Source: Xanthomarina maritima (GTDB lineage Bacteria; Bacteroidota; Bacteroidia; Flavobacteriales; Flavobacteriaceae). From it: 64,000 nucleotides of DNA. This document shows, piece after piece, positions 9,347 to 17,520 of this stretch. Where the stretch lies: the NCBI RefSeq assembly GCF_008084905.1, contig NZ_VSFC01000052.1, forward strand, positions 310,001 to 374,000, written 5' to 3'. Within the stretch, counting starts at the first letter, position 1. Each line of letters begins with the position of its first letter. Both the position numbers and the translations under genes were made by a program. The notes beneath the pieces were generated by a model. That model had not been told where the DNA came from. It did no database searches and saw only the letters and a program-made list of their open reading frames with translations.

Positions 9347-10156
9347 ATGAAGAGAAAAACCCAATATATAATAATTGCAGTTTTGCTTATAGGAGGTATT
9401 TCTTTTTATGAGATTTATTTAGAGGACAAAGAACAACAAGTAGTTGTAGATTCTGGTAAAACAGTTAAAAGTAATACCAATGAATTCTTTTTACCAACAA
9501 GCACCACAGGACAAATTGTTCATCATAATAGCTATTCTTTGTCTTATAGTGAGCCACATGAACAGGCAGAATGGGTTGCTTACGAATTAAAAAAAGAACA
9601 TCTTTCAAATTCCAATTTTAAACGGCCTTATTTTGAAATAGATCCAGCTGTAAAAACTGGAGCTGCACATTGGCGAAATTATAAAAAGTCTGGTTTCGAT
9701 AGAGGACATTTATGTCCAGCAGCAGATAGAGCTTATAATCAAAATGCATATAATGAAACCTTTTTAACTAGTAATATCAGTCCTCAAAGACACGATTTTA
9801 ATTCAGGAATTTGGAATACTTTAGAGCAGAAAGTGAGATATTGGGCAGATAAATATAATGGTGTTTATGTTATTACAGGAGGTGTTTTGGAAGATGATTT
9901 AAAAACTATAGGTGAAGAAGAAGTTTCAGTTCCAAATCAGTTTTATAAAATACTGATAGAATACAATTCAGGAAAAACAAAAATGATTGCTTTTTTAATA
10001 CCTCATGAGAATTCTAGTTTTCCTTTATATGAATTTGTGGTTTCTGTAGATTCTATTGAAACACTTACTGGAATAGACTACTTTCCAGAATTAGAAGATA
10101 GTTTAGAAGATAAACTTGAAGCTTCCTCAGATTATAAAAATTGGAGTTTTAATTGA
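9347..10156 (+). CDS. Membrane-anchored DNA/RNA non-specific endonuclease (NUC1/EndoG family)
   Basis: 269 residues. An N-terminal hydrophobic helix (~7-22) anchors or exports the protein. A beta-beta-alpha-Me nuclease domain follows, with the active-site motif DRGH at 118-121 (His121 as general base) and metal-ligand asparagines near 143 and 152 in TSNISPQ and FNSGIW. The family cleaves double- and single-stranded nucleic acid using Mg2+ or Mn2+. The gene begins 1 bp after valS and is probably read through from it. Likely roles are extracellular nucleic acid turnover or nutrient use; no immunity gene is seen nearby. Confidence 0.9.
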   Translation: MKRKTQYIIIAVLLIGGISFYEIYLEDKEQQVVVDSGKTVKSNTNEFFLPTSTTGQIVHHNSYSLSYSEPHEQAEWVAYELKKEHLSNSNFKRPYFEIDPAVKTGAAHWRNYKKSGFDRGHLCPAADRAYNQNAYNETFLTSNISPQRHDFNSGIWNTLEQKVRYWADKYNGVYVITGGVLEDDLKTIGEEEVSVPNQFYKILIEYNSGKTKMIAFLIPHENSSFPLYEFVVSVDSIETLTGIDYFPELEDSLEDKLEASSDYKNWSFN

Positions 10157-10160
10157 CGAA

Positions 10161-10190
10161 GTCATTTCCACGAAGGTGGAAATCTCATCA
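10161..10190. repeat. Dispersed palindromic repeat, copy 1 (GTCATT...AATCTCA)
   Basis: A perfect 8-bp stem, ATTTCCAC (10164-10171) and GTGGAAAT (10176-10183) with loop GAAG, is bounded by GTC and CTCA. It lies between convergent genes and overlaps the stop codon of the glycosyltransferase at 10188. It shares ends with copies at 11586 and 33898 and probably also works as a terminator. Confidence 0.7.
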
Positions 10191-11036
10191 TTTAAATTTA
10201 AAAAAGATACCCTTCCAACGTAAATTCCTAATAAATTCACCCTGTTCTTCAGAAACTAAAAACGGAAGTTTTTCTTTTTTCGCTTTAAAAAAGCCAATCA
10301 TATAATCTTTAAATAAACCGAAACTTTCTTTTTTGTAAGCTAATTTTAAAGCTGAAATTAAAGTGATTATAAATCCATAACGCATTTTGTACATAGCTTC
10401 ACCTTGAAGGTGTTTAGATGCTTTATTATAACTGATTCCTGTAGGTTTCAGATGTTTTACTTGAAGAGATTCATCTGTTGTAATTTTCCAACCATAAAAT
10501 TTGGCTAGAAGCTCGTCAATGGTATCCCAACCCATGGATGGTTTAAGTTTGCCTATTTCAAGAAAGCATTCTTTTCTATAAGTTTTTAAAGCGCCTCGAA
10601 TATGGTCTTTTCTGGTCAAGTTTTCTAAAACCCATTCCTTGTTTTTTTCAATGTAGCAATACCCTGAAGCCATCCCAAGTTTATCATTTGCCTTAAAATG
10701 AAAAGCTAGCTTTTCTAAATAATTTGTCGGAAATATTAAGTCTGCATCAAACTTACAGATGACGTCATAGTCTTCATCTAAAATTTCAAATCCTTTATAA
10801 AAAGCATGGATAATTTTAGAGCCTGGTAAATGTGTATCTGATGAGGTGGTGTTTATTAAAGAAATCCATTCATATTTTGAAGTAAATTCTTCAACAATTT
10901 GCTTTGTCTTATCTGTAGAATTATCATTTACTACCACTACTTGTTTTGGTAATAAGGTTTGAGCAACCAAAGAATCTAAAGTCTGCTTGATGTAAGCTTC
11001 TTCGTTATGTGCAGGAATGATAATGTAGAAATTCAA
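10188..11036 (-). CDS. Family 2 glycosyltransferase
   Basis: 282 residues with a soluble GT-A domain: IIPAHNEEAYIKQTLDSL at the N-terminus, VVVNDNSTDKT for nucleotide binding, the acidic motif KFDADLIF, and a C-terminal acceptor region with GWDTIDELLAKFYGW. No membrane segment is obvious. It probably adds a sugar to a surface polysaccharide or glycolipid, but donor and acceptor are unknown. It is last in a same-strand run behind the methyltransferase (24-bp gap) and the KAS III-like gene. Its stop codon falls inside a dispersed palindrome. Confidence 0.88.
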   Translation of the reverse strand: MNFYIIIPAHNEEAYIKQTLDSLVAQTLLPKQVVVVNDNSTDKTKQIVEEFTSKYEWISLINTTSSDTHLPGSKIIHAFYKGFEILDEDYDVICKFDADLIFPTNYLEKLAFHFKANDKLGMASGYCYIEKNKEWVLENLTRKDHIRGALKTYRKECFLEIGKLKPSMGWDTIDELLAKFYGWKITTDESLQVKHLKPTGISYNKASKHLQGEAMYKMRYGFIITLISALKLAYKKESFGLFKDYMIGFFKAKKEKLPFLVSEEQGEFIRNLRWKGIFFKFK

Positions 11037-11060
11037 AGTTTAAAAGTTTAAAATTCAAAG

Positions 11061-11582
11061 TTAAACTCTTTCAGCGTAAACTATATAATATCTTGGCGTA
11101 AACCAACGTAGAATTGGTCGGAATCCAATTTTTTTTGTTGGATTGGTCCATTTTTGTCTATCTATTATTTTCCAACCAGATTTTTCTAAAAGCCAATCGA
11201 ATTGCCAGTCTTCAAATTCGTGATAATGTCTATCTAACATATCTGTTTTACTTCTATAAGCTGAGGAAAACCATAATTTTAATGGAATACTTGCAACAAG
11301 TTTATCAGCCTTAATAGATTTTAAAACAGTAAAAGGAGAGAGAAGATGTTCAAAAATTTCAAAAGCTGTAACAACATCAGCATTTGAATTTTTTATAGTT
11401 GTTGTATCTAAATCTAAATCTTCGCCTTTGGTGTTTTCAACATTAAAACCGTGTTGTTTCATGATTTTTGTAAAAGGATTTTCAACACCTAAATCTAAAA
11501 TTTTAGAATCTGTCGAAATATGCTTATTTAAAAATAGTGCTGTGTGTTTAAAGCGTTTATTTGGAAAAGTGTTTTCGTACAT
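11061..11582 (-). CDS. Class I SAM-dependent methyltransferase
   Basis: 173 residues, short for the family but with the Rossmann core: motif I-like ILDLGVENPF, acidic DLDLDTTTIKNSNADVV and the post-II segment TAFEIFEHLLSPF, as in Methyltransf_11/12-type enzymes. The usual GxGxG loop is reduced to DLGVENP, so cofactor binding is inferred from the overall pattern. It sits between a glycosyltransferase and a KAS III-like synthase on the same strand, which hints at modification of a lipid or surface glycan. A dispersed palindrome lies in its leader. Confidence 0.75.
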   Translation of the reverse strand: MYENTFPNKRFKHTALFLNKHISTDSKILDLGVENPFTKIMKQHGFNVENTKGEDLDLDTTTIKNSNADVVTAFEIFEHLLSPFTVLKSIKADKLVASIPLKLWFSSAYRSKTDMLDRHYHEFEDWQFDWLLEKSGWKIIDRQKWTNPTKKIGFRPILRWFTPRYYIVYAERV

Positions 11583-11585
11583 AAT

Positions 11586-11611
11586 ATTTCCTGCGAAAGC
11601 AGGAATCTCAG
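11586..11611. repeat. Dispersed palindromic repeat, copy 2
   Basis: A 7-bp stem TTCCTGC (11588-11594) and GCAGGAA (11599-11605) around loop GAAA is followed by TCTCAG. It lies immediately upstream of the methyltransferase ATG at 11582, between it and the KAS III-like gene. It has the same architecture as the copies at 10161 and 33898. Confidence 0.75.
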
Positions 11612-11643
11612 TTTAATATTCTATAATTACATCAAGCCTTACT

Positions 11644-12702
11644 TCAATATTTATAAATAATAGCATTGATGTTCATTCCAGCTCCAACACTAGCAAACAT
11701 AATCACATCACTTTTATTTATGATATGACCTTCAAGCTCGCCTTTTAAAATTAAATCGTATAAAGTTGGAACTGTTGCAACACTGGAGTTTCCTAACTTG
11801 TTTATAGTCATTGGCATAATATCTTCAGGCATTTTCATTTTGTAGAGTTTATAAAAACGTTGCACGATTGCTTCATCCATTTTCTCATTTGCTTGATGGA
11901 TAAGTATTTTCTTTAGATCGCTTATGTCATAGCCACTTTTATCTAAACAAGATTTCATAGCTGCTGGAACGTTATTTAAAGCAAATTCATAAATCTTTCT
12001 GCCATACATTTTAATGTATCGTCGCTGATCTGTTATTTCAGGATGATTCGTTTTACCGAAATATATAAAGTGAGCTTCATCTAAAGCATACGTAGCACTT
12101 TCATGAGCTATAATACCACCTTCTTCTGTAGATTCTTCAACAATTACTGCACCAGCTCCATCGCTATAAATCATAGAATCTCTATCATGTTTATCCACGA
12201 CACGAGATAAAGTTTCAGCACCAATAACTAAACATTTTTTAGCAATTCCAGATTTAATAAAAGCATTGGCTTGAATAACTCCTTCAATCCAGCCTGGACA
12301 ACCAAAAAGAATGTCGTATGCAACGCATTTAGGGTTTTTAATTCCAAGTAAATGCTTCACTCTTGAAGCTATGCTTGGAACTGTATCACTTTGTTCTGTA
12401 TTGTGTTTTACATCACCATAATTATGACCAACAATAATATAATCGAGATCTTCTTGATTTATCTTAGCATTTTCAATAGCGTTTTGTGCTGCATAAAAAG
12501 CAATATCGGAAGTGTTTAAATTGTTTTCTACATAGCGTCTTTCACCAATTCCAGTAATAGCTTTAAATTTCTCTATAATGACTTCATTATGATGATTTAT
12601 TGTTGAGCCATCTTCATTTAGAAATTCATGTTGATTAAAATCTTCATTCTTCTCTATATTGCTTGGAATATAACTGCCAGTTCCTGTAATTCTTATTGCC
12701 AT
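11644..12702 (-). CDS. 3-oxoacyl-ACP synthase III family protein (FabH-like)
   Basis: 352 residues of the KAS III thiolase fold. The catalytic triad is visible: Cys135 in LFGCPGWIEG, His269 in ILIHQAN and Asn305 in NKLGNSSVA. The family condenses an acyl-CoA starter with malonyl-ACP, or performs a related Claisen or acyl-transfer step. The Asn/Glu-rich insertion near residues 20-45 differs from housekeeping FabH, so a specialised lipid or secondary-metabolite role is possible. It leads the run with methyltransferase and glycosyltransferase. Confidence 0.85.
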   Translation of the reverse strand: MAIRITGTGSYIPSNIEKNEDFNQHEFLNEDGSTINHHNEVIIEKFKAITGIGERRYVENNLNTSDIAFYAAQNAIENAKINQEDLDYIIVGHNYGDVKHNTEQSDTVPSIASRVKHLLGIKNPKCVAYDILFGCPGWIEGVIQANAFIKSGIAKKCLVIGAETLSRVVDKHDRDSMIYSDGAGAVIVEESTEEGGIIAHESATYALDEAHFIYFGKTNHPEITDQRRYIKMYGRKIYEFALNNVPAAMKSCLDKSGYDISDLKKILIHQANEKMDEAIVQRFYKLYKMKMPEDIMPMTINKLGNSSVATVPTLYDLILKGELEGHIINKSDVIMFASVGAGMNINAIIYKY

Positions 12703-12836
12703 TAGGTTGCTATTAAATATTAGGCTAGTGCTAAATTAATCATTATAAAATTGTTTACGTATTCATTTTTAAAATATTAGCTATTATTTGTCAAATTCGT
12801 ATTATAAATTTAAAATATTAATAATTTAGCAATAAA

Positions 12837-12859
12837 AAAACCCTCATTTTGAGGGTTTT
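12837..12859 (-). terminator. Intrinsic terminator of gcvP
   Basis: A 10-bp stem AAAACCCTCA (12837-12846) and TGAGGGTTTT (12850-12859) with loop TTT. On the minus strand it ends in a run of T and lies 20 bp after the gcvP stop. Confidence 0.82.
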
Positions 12860-12878
12860 AAAATTTGTGAAAATATAA

Positions 12879-15728
12879 TTATGCATCCATATATTCTTCA
12901 ATAGGAGCACATGTACAAATTAAATTTCTATCTCCAAAGGCATCATCTACACGTCTAACACTAGGCCAGAATTTATTCTCTTTCACATATTCTAATGGAA
13001 ATGCTGCTGTTTCTCTAGTATAAGGCATCAACCATTCACTAGATGTTAGCATTTCTAGAGTATGAGGTGCATTTTTTAAGACATTATTTTCATCATCTTT
13101 TGAAGCCATATCAATTTCTTTTTTAATTGAAATCATTGCATCACAAAAACGATCCATTTCTGCTTTACTTTCGCTTTCTGTTGGTTCAATCATTAAAGTT
13201 CCAGCTACAGGAAACGATACTGTTGGTGCGTGAAAACCATAATCCATTAAACGTTTTGCTATATCAGTAACTTCAATACCATTGGCTTTAAAAGGTCTGC
13301 AATCAACAATCATTTCGTGAGCAGCACGACCACATTCTCCAGAATATAAGGTGTCGAACTGTCCTTGTAAACGATGTTTGATATAATTGGCATTTAATAT
13401 GGCAATTTTAGTAGATTGTGTTACGCCTTCAGCTCCTAACATTTTAATGTATGCATAAGAAATTAAACATACCAAAGCTGAGCCAAAAGGAGCCGCAGAA
13501 ATAGCTGAAATTGCTTGATCTCCTCCAGTTTTTATAATTGGGTTACCAGGTAAAAAAGGCACTAATTGTTTTGCCACACAAATTGGTCCAACTCCTGGTC
13601 CTCCTCCTCCATGAGGAATTGCAAAAGTTTTATGTAAATTTAAATGACAAACATCTGCTCCAATATTTCCAGGATTTGTTAATCCAACTTGGGCATTCAT
13701 ATTTGCTCCATCCATGTAAACTTGACCACCATTATCATGGATTATTTTTGTAATTTCTTTGATAGCAGATTCATAAACTCCATGAGTTGAAGGATATGTA
13801 ACCATGATACAAGACAGGTTGTCTTTGTGTAATTCGGCTTTTTCACGTAAATCTTCAACGTCTATATTTCCTTTTTCGGTAGATTTCGTCACAACCACTT
13901 TCATGCCAGCCATAACAGCACTAGCAGGATTTGTTCCATGAGCTGAAGAAGGTATTAAACAGATGTTTCTATGATGATCTCCTCGAGATTCATGGTACGC
14001 TTTAATAACCATTAATCCAGCATACTCACCTTGAGCTCCAGAATTTGGTTGTAAAGATGTAGCAGCAAATCCGGTAATTTCTGTTAATTGATCTTCAAGT
14101 TCTTTTAATATGGTTTGGTATCCTTGAGCTTGTTCTATAGGAACAAAAGGGTGAATACTTCCCCAATTTGGTGAACTTAATGGCAACATTTCGGCAGCTG
14201 CATTTAATTTCATTGTACAAGAACCTAAAGAAATCATGGAATGATTTAATGATAAATCTTTACGTTCTAATTTTTTAATGTAACGCATCAACTCTGTTTC
14301 AGAATGATGTGAATTAAAGATGTCTAAGGTTAAGAAATCTGAAGTTCTTTGAAGACTTTCAGAAATATGATTATCTTCAGAAACACTATTAATTTTAATA
14401 GTTTCTTTTCCTGCAGATTCAGCAAAAATGGCAACAATTTGATTCGCGTCTTTTAAATTAGTTGTTTCGTTGATAGAAATAGTAACTGTATTTACATCAG
14501 GATAAAAGAAATTGACTTGATGTTTTTCAGCAATTACTTTTATTTTTGATGCATTAGCTTTAACGCTTAACGTATCGAAATAAGATGTGTTTGTTTGTGT
14601 AAAACCTAACTTGCTTAAAGCATTTGACACAGTCGAAGCTGTGTTATGAACTTTATTTGCTATAAATTCTAATCCTTTAGGACCATGATACACAGCATAC
14701 ATTCCAGCCATAACAGCTAATAATACCTGAGCAGTACAAATATTTGAAGTTGCTTTGTCTCTTTTAATATGTTGTTCACGAGTTTGTAAAGCCATACGCA
14801 AAGCTCTATTGCCATTTACATCTTTAGTAACACCAATAATACGTCCTGGAATGTCTCTTTTATAGGCTTCTTTAGTGGCAAAATAGGCTGCATGTGGTCC
14901 ACCATAACCCATTGGAATTCCAAATCTTTGTGTGGTTCCAACGACAACATCTGCACCAAATTTCCCTGGAGCTTCAAGCTTAACTAGACTTAAAATATCT
15001 GCTGCAACTGCTACTTTAATTTGAGCGTTATTAGCTTTTTCAATAAATGATTTAATATCTGTTACTTGACCATTTTTTCCAGGATATTGAAGAATTGCTC
15101 CAAAATATTCAGAAGAAAAATCAAAAGACTCTTCATTACCAACCACTAATTCTATTCCAATTGGAGTAGATCTAGTTTGTAATAAAGAAAGAGTTTGAGG
15201 TAATATGTTTTCAGAAACAAAAAATTTATTGACATCATTTTTTTTCTGGTCACGTTCTCTAACTGCAAATAATAAGCTCATAGCTTCAGCAGCTGCTGTA
15301 CTTTCATCTAAAAGAGAGGCGTTGGCAATTTCCATTCCAGTTAAGTCAGTAACCATGGTTTGGAAATTTAATAAAGCTTCTAAACGTCCTTGAGCTATTT
15401 CAGCTTGATAAGGTGTGTAAGCAGTGTACCAACCTGGATTTTCCAAAATATTACGTTGAATAACTGGAGGTAAAATGGTTGGATGATACCCAAGGCCTAT
15501 ATATGTTTTGAAAGTTTTGTTTTGCTTAGAAAGCTCATGAATATGGGTTAAATATTCATATTCGCTCATTGGTTCATCCAAATCAAGTGGTATTTTTAGC
15601 TTGATATCATCTGGAAGCGTTTCATAGATTAGTTGGTCTAATGAGTCAACACCAATAGTTTTTAACATTTGGTTTTGGTCTTCTTCTCTAGGACCAATAT
15701 GGCGAAGTGCAAAATTAGTTGTGTTCAT
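12879..15728 (-). CDS. gcvP: Glycine dehydrogenase (aminomethyl-transferring), P-protein
   Basis: 949 residues, the full length of the fused single-chain P-protein. It decarboxylates glycine with PLP and passes the aminomethyl group to lipoyl-GcvH in the glycine cleavage system. The N-terminal half begins NFALRHIGPREEDQ, the usual start of the family. The catalytic half holds the PLP lysine (~698) in HLNLHKTFAIPHGGGGPG and the Cys/Ser-rich SLGSCTMKLN. No gcvT or gcvH is adjacent, and no glycine riboswitch fits in the short upstream spacer. Confidence 0.97.
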   Translation of the reverse strand: MNTTNFALRHIGPREEDQNQMLKTIGVDSLDQLIYETLPDDIKLKIPLDLDEPMSEYEYLTHIHELSKQNKTFKTYIGLGYHPTILPPVIQRNILENPGWYTAYTPYQAEIAQGRLEALLNFQTMVTDLTGMEIANASLLDESTAAAEAMSLLFAVRERDQKKNDVNKFFVSENILPQTLSLLQTRSTPIGIELVVGNEESFDFSSEYFGAILQYPGKNGQVTDIKSFIEKANNAQIKVAVAADILSLVKLEAPGKFGADVVVGTTQRFGIPMGYGGPHAAYFATKEAYKRDIPGRIIGVTKDVNGNRALRMALQTREQHIKRDKATSNICTAQVLLAVMAGMYAVYHGPKGLEFIANKVHNTASTVSNALSKLGFTQTNTSYFDTLSVKANASKIKVIAEKHQVNFFYPDVNTVTISINETTNLKDANQIVAIFAESAGKETIKINSVSEDNHISESLQRTSDFLTLDIFNSHHSETELMRYIKKLERKDLSLNHSMISLGSCTMKLNAAAEMLPLSSPNWGSIHPFVPIEQAQGYQTILKELEDQLTEITGFAATSLQPNSGAQGEYAGLMVIKAYHESRGDHHRNICLIPSSAHGTNPASAVMAGMKVVVTKSTEKGNIDVEDLREKAELHKDNLSCIMVTYPSTHGVYESAIKEITKIIHDNGGQVYMDGANMNAQVGLTNPGNIGADVCHLNLHKTFAIPHGGGGPGVGPICVAKQLVPFLPGNPIIKTGGDQAISAISAAPFGSALVCLISYAYIKMLGAEGVTQSTKIAILNANYIKHRLQGQFDTLYSGECGRAAHEMIVDCRPFKANGIEVTDIAKRLMDYGFHAPTVSFPVAGTLMIEPTESESKAEMDRFCDAMISIKKEIDMASKDDENNVLKNAPHTLEMLTSSEWLMPYTRETAAFPLEYVKENKFWPSVRRVDDAFGDRNLICTCAPIEEYMDA

Positions 15729-15754
15729 TAAATGTATTGTTGTGTTTTAAGGCG

Positions 15755-15762
15755 CAAAATTA
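15755..15762 (-). promoter_or_regulatory. -7 promoter box (TAATTTTG) of gcvP
   Basis: Minus-strand TAATTTTG matches TAnnTTTG and lies 27 bp upstream of the gcvP ATG. No good -33 TTG is seen at the usual spacing. Confidence 0.5.
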
Positions 15763-15836
15763 CGTAATAATTCACTTTATATTGTTAATGAAAACTAAAG
15801 TTTTTAACCAATTAAATGGGTTATTAACACTTTATG

Positions 15837-15844
15837 TACTTTTG
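15837..15844 (+). promoter_or_regulatory. -7 promoter box (TACTTTTG) of the UbiA-like gene
   Basis: An exact TAnnTTTG box lies only 4 bp before the ATG at 15849. The expected transcription start therefore falls at or beside the start codon, suggesting a leaderless or near-leaderless mRNA. The ATG at 15834 lies upstream of the box and is ruled out as the start from this promoter. Confidence 0.6.
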
Positions 15845-15848
15845 CTTT

Positions 15849-16682
15849 ATGGGTTTGTTAAAGAAGATATTAGATTTTTATCTGGATAGTAGTATTCATG
15901 TAGCTTTAGCTGTGTTTGCTTTTTCTTGGATGACACTTATTGAATTCAACATTCCTTTTGATGAAGAGATACTTTATTTTATTTTTTATGCATCAATTAT
16001 TGGCTATAATTTCGTGAAGTATTTTGGACTTACTAAATTTCATTATAGAAGTTTAACTACTTGGCTTAAGGTTATACAGATATTTTCATTGATATGCTTT
16101 ATTCTCATGTGTTATTATGCAATTCAATTAGAAATTATAACTTTAATTTACATTCTAGCTTTTGGGATTGTTACTTTTTTATATGCTTTTCCTTTTTTGC
16201 CAAGTAAAATGATTTACGACAGCAATAAGAATTTGAGAAATATTAGTGGTTTGAAAGTGTATATTATTGCTTTGGTTTGGGCTGGAGTAACTGTATTTTT
16301 ACCTTTAATAAATAATAATCACATAATAAACACTGATGTGATTCTTACGATATTTCAAAGATTTGTTCTTGTAATTGTTTTAATGTTTCCTTTTGAAATT
16401 AGAGATTTAAATTACGATAGTTTAAAACTAGCAACCATTCCACAACAAATAGGTATAAAACAAACTAAGATAATTGGAGCATTGTTGCTATTGGTTTTCT
16501 TTTTAATGGAATTTTTTAAAGATGAAATTAATGGCTTTAGTATTTTAGCAACACTTATAATAACAATTATAAGTTTACTGTTTTTAGTATTTTCAAAACA
16601 AAATCAAGGAAGATATTATAGTTCTTTTTGGGTTGAAGGAATCCCAATTTATTGGTTGCTTTTATTGATGTTGATTTTCTAG
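15849..16682 (+). CDS. Putative UbiA-like prenyltransferase-family membrane protein
   Basis: 277 residues from the ATG at 15849, with about eight or nine hydrophobic helices spread along the length. The segment FEIRDLNYDSLKLATIP resembles the second aspartate-rich motif of UbiA prenyltransferases (RDxxxD followed by TLP-like). The usual first motif NDxxD is not clear (YNFVKYFG in its place). UbiA enzymes move a prenyl chain to an aromatic or polar acceptor in the membrane; whether this one is active is open. It is monocistronic, and its 3' end overlaps the convergent gene at 16662 by 21 bp. Confidence 0.6.
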   Translation: MGLLKKILDFYLDSSIHVALAVFAFSWMTLIEFNIPFDEEILYFIFYASIIGYNFVKYFGLTKFHYRSLTTWLKVIQIFSLICFILMCYYAIQLEIITLIYILAFGIVTFLYAFPFLPSKMIYDSNKNLRNISGLKVYIIALVWAGVTVFLPLINNNHIINTDVILTIFQRFVLVIVLMFPFEIRDLNYDSLKLATIPQQIGIKQTKIIGALLLLVFFLMEFFKDEINGFSILATLIITIISLLFLVFSKQNQGRYYSSFWVEGIPIYWLLLLMLIF

Positions 16683-16925
16683 TTCTTCCTGAAAAACTTC
16701 TTTTAATTGCTGTTTTTCAGAATTTTTTAAGCAAGTGATTTTTGAAGATTTTACTGTTTTAGTTAGCTTCTTATTTCTATTAACATAAGTTCTGGTAATA
16801 TGACACCAAATATAGCGTAGATTTAATTTGAATTTCTCCCAAAAGGAAGCTTCATTATATTGTGCCTTATCACAAATATGTTTTGCTTCTTCGCATGAAA
16901 TAAATAAAAAAGATTTATTTTTCAT
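16662..16925 (-). CDS. Small Cys/His protein, possible degenerate zinc-finger anti-sigma factor
   Basis: 87 residues, no membrane segment, placed 2 bp after an ECF sigma gene on the same strand. The N-terminal pattern SCEEAKHICDKAQYNEASFW resembles cytosolic zinc anti-sigma (ZAS) proteins. However, the region where the family has H-x3-C-x2-C reads LRYIWCHITRTY, so only one of those three ligands is kept in register. The basic, Lys-rich C-terminus is unassigned. The gene order suggests control of the adjacent sigma factor; the missing ligands make zinc binding doubtful. Its end overlaps the convergent UbiA-like gene by 21 bp. Confidence 0.6.
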   Translation of the reverse strand: MKNKSFLFISCEEAKHICDKAQYNEASFWEKFKLNLRYIWCHITRTYVNRNKKLTKTVKSSKITCLKNSEKQQLKEVFQEELENQHQ

Positions 16926-16927
16926 TG

Positions 16928-17485
16928 TTATTTAAACCAGTTTTTTTCCATACACTCTGCCATTGCTATCCTTGCTCTGTGAATAATTACCCAAAGGTTA
17001 GACGCAGTGATACCTAATTCATTACAAATAGTTTCAGTTTCAAGTCCTTCTATAGTTTTCATTCTAAATACTGTGGCTTGTTTTTCTGGTAATTTTGCTA
17101 AACAATTATATATGGCTTCACCAAGTTCTTCATTTACTAAAGTGTCTTCAGCTGTTTTATATTGATGATCTGCCACTCGTTCTTCTAGCCAATTACTGTC
17201 ATTATCATCTTCAGTTTTAAAATCCATTCGAATTTCAGCTTTTCCTTTTTTCGAATTTATTTTTCTGTAATGATCAATTATTTTTCGTTTTAAAATTGAA
17301 ATAAGCCATGTACGTTCACTAGCTTCACCTTTAAAATTTTTCATTGATTTTAAACTTGCAAAAAAAGTGTCCTGAACCAAATCCTTAGCAACTTCCCTGT
17401 CATTAACACGAGTAATGGTGAAATTGTATAAATAGTCTGAATAACGATCAACCCACTTATTCGGATCTAATTGGTGTTTGGACAT
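16928..17485 (-). CDS. ECF RNA polymerase sigma factor
   Basis: 185 residues with sigma region 2 (YNFTITRVNDREVAKDLVQD, then RTWLISILKRKIIDHYRK) and region 4 (LPEKQATVFRMKTIEGLE followed by a helix-turn-helix ETICNELGITASNLWVI). It is distinct from the SigK-like factor at 1780 and is followed within 2 bp by the small Cys/His protein. It lies between that protein and the M3 peptidase (35 bp upstream), so it may be read with the peptidase. The regulon is unknown. Confidence 0.9.
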   Translation of the reverse strand: MSKHQLDPNKWVDRYSDYLYNFTITRVNDREVAKDLVQDTFFASLKSMKNFKGEASERTWLISILKRKIIDHYRKINSKKGKAEIRMDFKTEDDNDSNWLEERVADHQYKTAEDTLVNEELGEAIYNCLAKLPEKQATVFRMKTIEGLETETICNELGITASNLWVIIHRARIAMAECMEKNWFK

Positions 17486-17520
17486 TCTTTAACTAGCTTT
17501 TTTTTCAAAAATAAGTTAAA

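Noticed and set aside
9347-10156. Toxin-immunity or defence role for the NUC1 nuclease
   Set aside because: No immunity gene, secretion tag or defence neighbour is seen; a stand-alone exported nuclease is the simpler reading.
15729-15833. Glycine riboswitch before gcvP
   Set aside because: The spacer is about 105 bp, AT-rich, and shows neither of the paired aptamer domains.
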